Source: Ruegeria marisrubri (GTDB taxonomy: Bacteria > Pseudomonadota > Alphaproteobacteria > Rhodobacterales > Rhodobacteraceae). From it: DNA of 51,326 bases. The position numbers and the translations under genes are program-made. The notes beneath the pieces were generated by a model. The model had not been told where the DNA came from. It worked only from the letters and a program-made list of their open reading frames with translations, and ran no database searches. The stretch covers positions 1 through 51,326 of the forward strand of contig NZ_LQBQ01000005.1 of assembly GCF_001507595.1 (NCBI RefSeq). Direction: 5' to 3'. Below, one piece after another: positions 46,222 to 51,326 of the stretch (positions are counted from its first letter, which is position 1; each line of letters starts with the position of its first letter).

Positions 46222-47753
46222 GCGCTCTCAAGCTGACTCCGGGTCAGGTCACCCTGCCCGAGCTGGCCGAGATCTACTGGAACGAAACCCCGATCGTTCT
46301 GGACGACAATTGCAGGCCCCATATCGAGGCCGCCGCCGCGCGGATCGCCAAAGCCGCCTCAGGCGAGGCGGCGGTCTATGGCGTCAACACCGGGTTCGGC
46401 AAGCTGGCCAGCCTCAAGATCGCGCCGGAGGACACGTCCAACCTGCAGCGCAACCTGATCCTCAGCCATTGCTGCGGCGTGGGCGAAGCGGTGCCGCGCC
46501 GTCTGACTCGGCTGATGATGTCGCTGAAACTGTTGTCCTTCGGTCGGGGCGCCTCTGGCATTCGGTGGGAGCTGGTCGAACTGCTGCAGGAAATGCTGGC
46601 GCGCGGCGTGACCCCGGTGATCCCGGCGCAGGGCTCGGTCGGCGCGTCCGGCGATCTGGCCCCGTTGGCGCATATGACCGCCGTCGTGATCGGCGAGGGC
46701 GAGGCCGAGGTGAACGGCACCGTCCTGCCGGGCGCCGAAGCCCTGAAATCCGTCGGGTTAGAGCCTATTCAGCTTGGCCCCAAGGAGGGTCTGGCCTTCA
46801 TCAACGGCACCCAGTTCTCGAACGCCTTTGCCCTGGCTGGCTTGTTCGAAGCCTGGCGGGCGGCGCAGAATGCCCTAATCATCGCGGCCACCTCGACCGA
46901 CGCGATCATGGGCTCGACGGCCCCGCTGCAGCCGGAAATCCACGAGTTGCGCGGCCATCGCGGCCAGATCGAGGCGGCAAGCGCCATGCGGGCGCTGCTG
47001 GACGGGTCCGAGATCCGCGAAAGCCACCGCGAGGGCGATACCCGTGTGCAAGACCCCTACTGCATCCGCTGCCAGCCGCAGGTGACCGGGGCCGCGATGG
47101 ATGTTCTGCGTCAGGCTGCGGCGACCCTGGTTACCGAGGCGAATGCCGCCACCGACAATCCGCTGGTGCTGTCGGACCCCGAGATCATCGTCTCAGGCGG
47201 CAATTTCCATGCCGAACCGGTGGGCTTCGCCGCCGACATGATCGCGCTCGCCGTGTCCGAGATCGGCGCCATCGCCCAGCGCCGCATCGCGCTGATGGTC
47301 GATCCGACGCTGAGCTTTGACCTGCCGCCCTTCCTGACGCCCGAGCCGGGCCTCAACTCGGGCATGATGATCGCCGAAGTGACCACCGCCGCGCTGATGA
47401 GCGAGAACAAGCATCTGGCCAATCCCTGCGTCACCGACAGCACGCCCACCTCGGCCAACCAGGAGGATCATGTTTCGATGGCCGCCCATGGCGCGCGGCG
47501 TCTGGGCCGGATGGTCGAGAACCTCAACTACATACTCGGCATCGAGTTGATCTGTGCGGCGCAGGGGGTCGAATTCCGCGCGCCGCTGAAAACCTCTGCG
47601 ACCTTGCAACGGGTCATCGACCGCCTGCGGGCGGAAATTCCGAAACTGGCCGAAGACCGCTACCTGGCCCCGGAACTCGAAACCGCAAAGCGCCTCGTGG
47701 CCGAGGGTGCGATCCTGCAGGCGGCAAGCACGCCCATGCCGGAGTTGGGCTGA
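46218..47753 (+). CDS. hutH: Histidine ammonia-lyase
   Basis: Deaminates histidine to urocanate, 511 aa. The Ala-Ser-Gly triad that cyclises to the MIO cofactor is in [15 protein letters not shown] near residue 140. [12 protein letters not shown] (with the catalytic tyrosine), [22 protein letters not shown] and [20 protein letters not shown] are all in place. Coupled to hutI by ATGA and to hutG by a TGATG overlap, it is the first committed enzyme of the pathway. Confidence 0.97.
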   Translation: MSALKLTPGQVTLPELAEIYWNETPIVLDDNCRPHIEAAAARIAKAASGEAAVYGVNTGFGKLASLKIAPEDTSNLQRNLILSHCCGVGEAVPRRLTRLMMSLKLLSFGRGASGIRWELVELLQEMLARGVTPVIPAQGSVGASGDLAPLAHMTAVVIGEGEAEVNGTVLPGAEALKSVGLEPIQLGPKEGLAFINGTQFSNAFALAGLFEAWRAAQNALIIAATSTDAIMGSTAPLQPEIHELRGHRGQIEAASAMRALLDGSEIRESHREGDTRVQDPYCIRCQPQVTGAAMDVLRQAAATLVTEANAATDNPLVLSDPEIIVSGGNFHAEPVGFAADMIALAVSEIGAIAQRRIALMVDPTLSFDLPPFLTPEPGLNSGMMIAEVTTAALMSENKHLANPCVTDSTPTSANQEDHVSMAAHGARRLGRMVENLNYILGIELICAAQGVEFRAPLKTSATLQRVIDRLRAEIPKLAEDRYLAPELETAKRLVAEGAILQAASTPMPELG

Positions 47754-48571
47754 TGCATGTGTTCGACGTTCACCGCGGCGGCGGCCCGATCGTTCTGGGC
47801 CAGCCGCACGGCGGCACCGACGTGCCAGAAGCAATCGCCGGTCGCCTGAATGCCAACGGACATCGTCTGGCGGACACGGATTGGCACATTAACAGACTCT
47901 ATCAAGGGGTTTTAGCCGATGTGACGGTGGTTCAGTCCAACATCCACCGCTACGTCATCGACGCCAATCGCGATCCGGCGGGCGTGTCGCTCTATCCGGG
48001 GCAGAACACGACGACTCTGGTGCCTCTGACCGATTTCGACGGGCAACCCATCTGGCTGGAGGGGCAGGAGCCCTCCGAGGACGAAATCGAGGAGAGGCGC
48101 GAAAAGTTCCACGCCCCCTACCACGCCGCGTTGCAGGAAGAGCTGGAACGGGTACGGGCCAGGCATGGCGTGGCAATCCTGTTCGACTGCCACTCGATCC
48201 GGTCCCTGATCCCTTTCCTGTTCGAAGGGGAGCTGCCCATCTTCAACACCGGCACCAACAACGGCGAAACCTGCCACCCGCTGGTGGAACAGGCGGTGCA
48301 TGGCACAGCCCAGCAGGCGGAGGGCTTTTCCTCGGTCCTCAATGGCCGCTTCAAGGGCGGCTGGACCACGCGCCACTATGGCCGCCCGGACGAAGGCTGG
48401 CACGCGATCCAGATGGAGATCGCCCAGCGCGCCTACATGGAAGAAACCCCGCCGTGGAGCTGGCGCGACGACCGCGCCGCCACCCTGCGTCCACATCTGC
48501 AAGCGATGCTGGAACGGCTCAGCGACCTCGCCCTGTCGGGCGCATTGACTGAAAAAGGAACCTCGAAATGA
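47753..48571 (+). CDS. hutG: N-formylglutamate deformylase
   Basis: N-formylglutamate amidohydrolase, 272 aa. It cleaves N-formylglutamate to glutamate and formate after HutF. The metal-binding region includes [36 protein letters not shown] and [17 protein letters not shown], with [20 protein letters not shown] near the end. It overlaps hutH at the start and hutU at the end. Because HutF is present, this gene is the amidohydrolase type and not formiminoglutamase. Confidence 0.94.
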   Translation: MHVFDVHRGGGPIVLGQPHGGTDVPEAIAGRLNANGHRLADTDWHINRLYQGVLADVTVVQSNIHRYVIDANRDPAGVSLYPGQNTTTLVPLTDFDGQPIWLEGQEPSEDEIEERREKFHAPYHAALQEELERVRARHGVAILFDCHSIRSLIPFLFEGELPIFNTGTNNGETCHPLVEQAVHGTAQQAEGFSSVLNGRFKGGWTTRHYGRPDEGWHAIQMEIAQRAYMEETPPWSWRDDRAATLRPHLQAMLERLSDLALSGALTEKGTSK

Positions 48572-50238
48572 ACGATCCGCGCAAGAACATCCGCGACATC
48601 TTTCCGCCCACCGGCCCGGAACTGAACGCCAAGAGCTGGCTGACCGAGGCGCCCTTGCGGATGCTGATGAACAACCTGCATCCAGACGTGGCCGAGAATC
48701 CGCACGAACTGGTGGTCTATGGCGGCATCGGGCGCGCGGCGCGCACATGGAAGGATTTCGACCTGATCGTCGACAGCCTGAAGTCGCTCGAGGCGGACGA
48801 GACGCTGATCGTCCAGTCGGGCAAGCCGGTGGCGATCATCCGCACCCACAAGGACGCGCCGCGCGTTCTGATCGCGAACTCGAACCTGGTGCCGCACTGG
48901 GCCACATGGGATCATTTCAACGAGCTCGATCGGAAGGGCCTGATGATGTACGGCCAGATGACTGCGGGCTCGTGGATCTACATCGGCAGCCAGGGCATCG
49001 TTCAGGGCACCTATGAGACCTTTGCCGAGGCTGGCCGCCAGCATTACGGCGGTGACCTGACGGGCAAATGGATTCTGACCGGCGGTCTTGGCGGTATGGG
49101 TGGGGCCCAGCCTCTGGCCGCCGTGATGGCCGGGGCCTGCTGTCTGGCCGTGGAATGCGATGAGACCCGCGCCGATTTCCGCCTGCGCACCCGCTATGTG
49201 GACGAAAAGACCCATTCGCTGGACGTGGCGCTGGAGATGATCCGGCGCTGGACCCAGGCGGGCGAGGCGAAATCGGTCGCACTCATCGCCAACGCGGCGG
49301 ATGTGTTCCCCGAGATCTACAAGCGCGGCATCCGCCCCGACATCGTCACCGACCAGACTTCGGCCCATGATCCGGTGAATGGATATCTGCCGCAGGGCTG
49401 GACCGTCGCCGAATGGCGCGCCCGCGCCCAGACCGAGCCCAAGGTGGTCGAAAAAGCCGCCCGCGCCTCGATGCGGGTGCAGGTCGAAGCGATGGTGGGC
49501 TTTCACGAGGCTGGGGTGCCCACGGTGGATTACGGCAACAACATCCGCCAGATGGCCTTTGAGGAGGGGCTGGAAAACGCCTTTGCCTTCCCCGGCTTCG
49601 TTCCCGCCTATATCCGCCCGCTGTTCTGCAAGGGCATCGGCCCGTTCCGCTGGTGTGCTCTGTCGGGTGACCCCGAGGACATCTACAAGACCGACGCCAA
49701 GATGAAGGAGCTGTTCCCCGAGAACGAGCATCTGCACAACTGGCTCGACATGGCGCAGGAGCGGATTTCGTTCCAGGGTCTGCCGGCGCGGATCTGCTGG
49801 ATCGGTTTGGGCGACCGGCACCGGGCGGGGCTGGCCTTCAACGAGATGGTGGCCAATGGCGAGCTGAAGGCCCCGGTGGTGATCGGGCGCGACCACCTCG
49901 ACAGCGGCTCGGTTGCCTCGCCCAACCGCGAGACCGAGGCGATGCTGGACGGCTCGGATGCCGTGTCCGATTGGCCGCTGCTGAACGCCCTGATCAACAC
50001 CGCCTCGGGCGCGACCTGGGTGTCGCTGCACCATGGCGGCGGCGTCGGCATGGGCTTTTCGCAGCACGCCGGCGTGGTGATCTGCGCCGATGGCACCGAA
50101 GATGCCGCCAAACGGCTCGAGCGTGTCTTGTGGAACGACCCGGCCTCGGGCGTCTGGCGGCACGCCGATGCAGGCTATGAGATTGCCAAGGAATGTGCCC
50201 GCGAACACGGGCTGCGCCTGCCAGCAATTCTCGGCTGA
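48568..50238 (+). CDS. hutU: Urocanate hydratase
   Basis: Urocanase, 556 aa, adding water to urocanate to give imidazolonepropionate with a tightly bound NAD as electrophile. The NAD-binding segment is [20 protein letters not shown] near residue 165. [17 protein letters not shown] and [19 protein letters not shown] hold active-site residues, with Cys near position 405 as expected. It overlaps hutG by 4 bases (ATGA) and is the last gene of the hutIHGU operon, followed by a hairpin terminator. Confidence 0.97.
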   Translation: MNDPRKNIRDIFPPTGPELNAKSWLTEAPLRMLMNNLHPDVAENPHELVVYGGIGRAARTWKDFDLIVDSLKSLEADETLIVQSGKPVAIIRTHKDAPRVLIANSNLVPHWATWDHFNELDRKGLMMYGQMTAGSWIYIGSQGIVQGTYETFAEAGRQHYGGDLTGKWILTGGLGGMGGAQPLAAVMAGACCLAVECDETRADFRLRTRYVDEKTHSLDVALEMIRRWTQAGEAKSVALIANAADVFPEIYKRGIRPDIVTDQTSAHDPVNGYLPQGWTVAEWRARAQTEPKVVEKAARASMRVQVEAMVGFHEAGVPTVDYGNNIRQMAFEEGLENAFAFPGFVPAYIRPLFCKGIGPFRWCALSGDPEDIYKTDAKMKELFPENEHLHNWLDMAQERISFQGLPARICWIGLGDRHRAGLAFNEMVANGELKAPVVIGRDHLDSGSVASPNRETEAMLDGSDAVSDWPLLNALINTASGATWVSLHHGGGVGMGFSQHAGVVICADGTEDAAKRLERVLWNDPASGVWRHADAGYEIAKECAREHGLRLPAILG

Positions 50239-50245
50239 AGATGGC

Positions 50246-50275
50246 ATGGCAGGGGCCGTGCCCCTGCCATTTCCT
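50246..50275 (+). terminator. Terminator after hutU
   Basis: ATGGCAGGGGC (50246-50256) and GCCCCTGCCAT (50260-50270) form a perfect 11-bp stem with a 3-nt loop, followed by TTCCT. It starts 8 bases past the hutU stop. The U-tract is weak. Confidence 0.7.
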
Positions 50276-50386
50276 GCTTATGTGCGACAGGCTTTGACCC
50301 CGCCGCCTGCCCAAGCTCTTGCCGGACCACCTTTACTCCGGCACAGTTCAAGCAAATTTTTTTGATTTCCTGATTGGGTGGCAGCC

Positions 50387-51160
50387 ATGATCAACACAAA
50401 GGCGATAACTCTCTGCGCGACTTTGTGCATCTGCGCCGCGGGCACAACTCACGCTGAACAAAGCCTCGGCAACGCCGCGAACGACCCCACCGCGGCGATC
50501 ACGAGTTACATGTTCCAGAACTACTACACCTACAACTTCCACAATGACTCGGACGCGACGGCAAACCTGTTGCAGTTCCGCTCGGCCATCCCGTTCTCGA
50601 CCGGCGATTTGAATCACATCTTCCGGATCACAATCCCCTACCAGACAGAGACGGTTAACGGCGGCAGCGGTTGGGGTGACATCACGATATTCGACCTCGT
50701 GACCTTCGACAGGGAATGGGGGCGTTTCGGCGTCGGGGCGGTCGCATTGTTGCCGACCGGCAGCAGCGGGCTGAGCGCCGAGAAATGGGGGCTGGGGCCG
50801 GCAGCCGGTTTAGTGGTCAACAAATCCTGGGGCATCTGGGGTCTGTTCAACCAGAACATCTTTTCCGTCGGAGGCGACAATGCGCGCCCGGACGTGAACA
50901 TCTCCATTCTTCAGCCGATCCTGAACTATCAGCTTGGCGACGGCTGGTCGGTCGGGCCATCCGAGATGCTGGTCACCTACGACTGGGAGAACGGGGACTG
51001 GGCAAGCCTGCCTCTGGGCATCGGGGTCAACAAGCTGGTTCCGATCGGCGGCAACCCCTGGCAGTTCACCGTGAGCTATGAGCACAATTTCCAGGACGAC
51101 GGAGTGCGCCCGGCCGATACGGTGAACTTCACCGCCAAGCTGTTGGTGGCGAAGAGATAG
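50387..51160 (+). CDS. Secreted beta-rich protein, probable outer-membrane barrel
   Basis: A 257-aa exported protein. A signal peptide ends around THAEQ (residue 23). The mature protein is built of alternating hydrophobic and polar residues with many aromatic positions (YMFQNYYTYNFHNDSD, NHIFRITIPYQTETV, GRFGVGAVALLPTG, WQFTVSYEHNF) and ends in a charged LLVAKR tail, a pattern typical of outer-membrane beta-barrels. Related proteins are often mislabelled neuromedin U or transporter. A GTG nine bases upstream is an alternative start. It follows the hut operon but is separated by a terminator, so co-regulation is unlikely. Function not recognised. Confidence 0.8.
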   Translation: MINTKAITLCATLCICAAGTTHAEQSLGNAANDPTAAITSYMFQNYYTYNFHNDSDATANLLQFRSAIPFSTGDLNHIFRITIPYQTETVNGGSGWGDITIFDLVTFDREWGRFGVGAVALLPTGSSGLSAEKWGLGPAAGLVVNKSWGIWGLFNQNIFSVGGDNARPDVNISILQPILNYQLGDGWSVGPSEMLVTYDWENGDWASLPLGIGVNKLVPIGGNPWQFTVSYEHNFQDDGVRPADTVNFTAKLLVAKR

Positions 51161-51229
51161 GAGGGATTGACATCCAATAATTGAAAATATTTATACCCAA
51201 ATTGGTGCAGCGGATTTTTTGGAAGCTTA

Positions 51230-51326
51230 GGGTCAGGACTCATTGTCTATCAAAGCCAGTAGATGACAAGAGCTGCGAGAGCTATGGCTGACAGGAAGAC
51301 CTTTGGGCATCTGTCGTAACGGGTTG
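51230..51326 (-). mobile_element. End of an IS5-family insertion sequence, cut by the window edge
   Basis: From 51230 the sequence starts GGGTCAGGACTCATTG, which looks like the terminal inverted repeat of IS5-family elements found in Rhodobacterales. Only one end lies in the window, so the target duplication cannot be checked. The 70 bases before it (51161-51229) are AT-rich without a gene. Confidence 0.7.
51250..51326 (-). CDS. IS5-like transposase, C-terminal fragment
   Basis: The minus-strand frame from the window edge to the stop at 51250 reads TRYDRCPKVFLSAIALAALV followed by IYWL and the stop. This closely resembles, from memory, the C-terminus of IS5-family transposases (CDS within the element at the right edge). 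It is 24 residues long here only because the window ends; the upstream part lies beyond it. The end of the gene is 20 bases inside the element's terminal repeat, the usual layout. Confidence 0.75.
   Translation of the reverse strand, partial: TRYDRCPKVFLSAIALAALVIYWL

Noticed and set aside
48433..50247. A 604-codon open frame antisense to hutU
   Set aside because: A shadow of a long GC-rich gene; the true gene has full family motifs.

Overview
The window looks like chromosomal DNA of a marine alphaproteobacterium of the order Rhodobacterales (Roseobacter group). The grounds are the high GC content, the gene repertoire (a serC leader RNA upstream of serC-serA, IalB, the HutF-type histidine route, a CuyA-type sulfo-lyase, a small DmgdH/GcvT flavoprotein) and the dense gene packing. 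No ribosomal RNA, phage or CRISPR locus is present. The only clearly mobile DNA is the end of an IS5-like element at the right edge and a scarred, gene-poor stretch at 6.6-8.5 kb.

Layout. 0.3-6.6 kb, all minus strand: catalase-peroxidase KatG, a Mut7-C protein, a Na/phosphate cotransporter and a sulfide:quinone oxidoreductase preceded by a textbook SqrR/BigR operator. 6.6-8.5 kb: a frameshifted ORF, an intact tRNA-Thr(CGU) and the 5' half of a second tRNA-Thr(CGU). 8.5-18.5 kb, plus strand: a TauABC-type ABC importer, a LysR regulator, a DmgdH-like flavoprotein, L-cysteate sulfo-lyase CuyA, an Asp/Glu-type racemase and an HpsN/HisD-type dehydrogenase. 18.5-27 kb, mostly minus: lytic transglycosylase, RNase R, a DUF2064 protein, DapE, a small protein, DapD and a serine/threonine dehydratase-like enzyme, with a small plus-strand cupin between. 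27-34 kb: LOG protein, small conserved proteins, a Cys/Met-metabolism PLP lyase, RlmN, IalB, asparaginase, YciI, and an ArsR/SRPBCC pair. 34.8-38.9 kb: serB divergent from serC-serA. 39-42.7 kb: a small membrane protein divergent from a LysR regulator, a metallophosphatase and malonyl-CoA synthetase. 42.8-50.2 kb: a complete histidine utilisation locus, hutC-hutF divergent from hutIHGU. 50.4-51.2 kb: a beta-barrel-like secreted protein, then the IS5-like end.

The most interesting system is the 8.5-18.5 kb cluster. Its enzymes can be ordered into a route for a C3 amino-sulfonate. An amino-alcohol or diol sulfonate would be imported by the ABC system, possibly N-demethylated by the flavoprotein, and oxidised at C3 by the HisD/HpsN-type dehydrogenase to cysteate. 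The racemase would invert it to L-cysteate, and CuyA would cleave that to pyruvate, sulfite and ammonium. D-cysteinolate is a natural candidate substrate, because the dehydrogenase family is built to oxidise an amino alcohol to an amino acid. This is an inference from gene content, not a demonstrated pathway.

The hut genes convert histidine through urocanate, imidazolonepropionate and formiminoglutamate to glutamate and formate by HutF plus HutG. serA, serC and serB cover the whole phosphorylated serine pathway. dapD and dapE are consecutive lysine/peptidoglycan steps.
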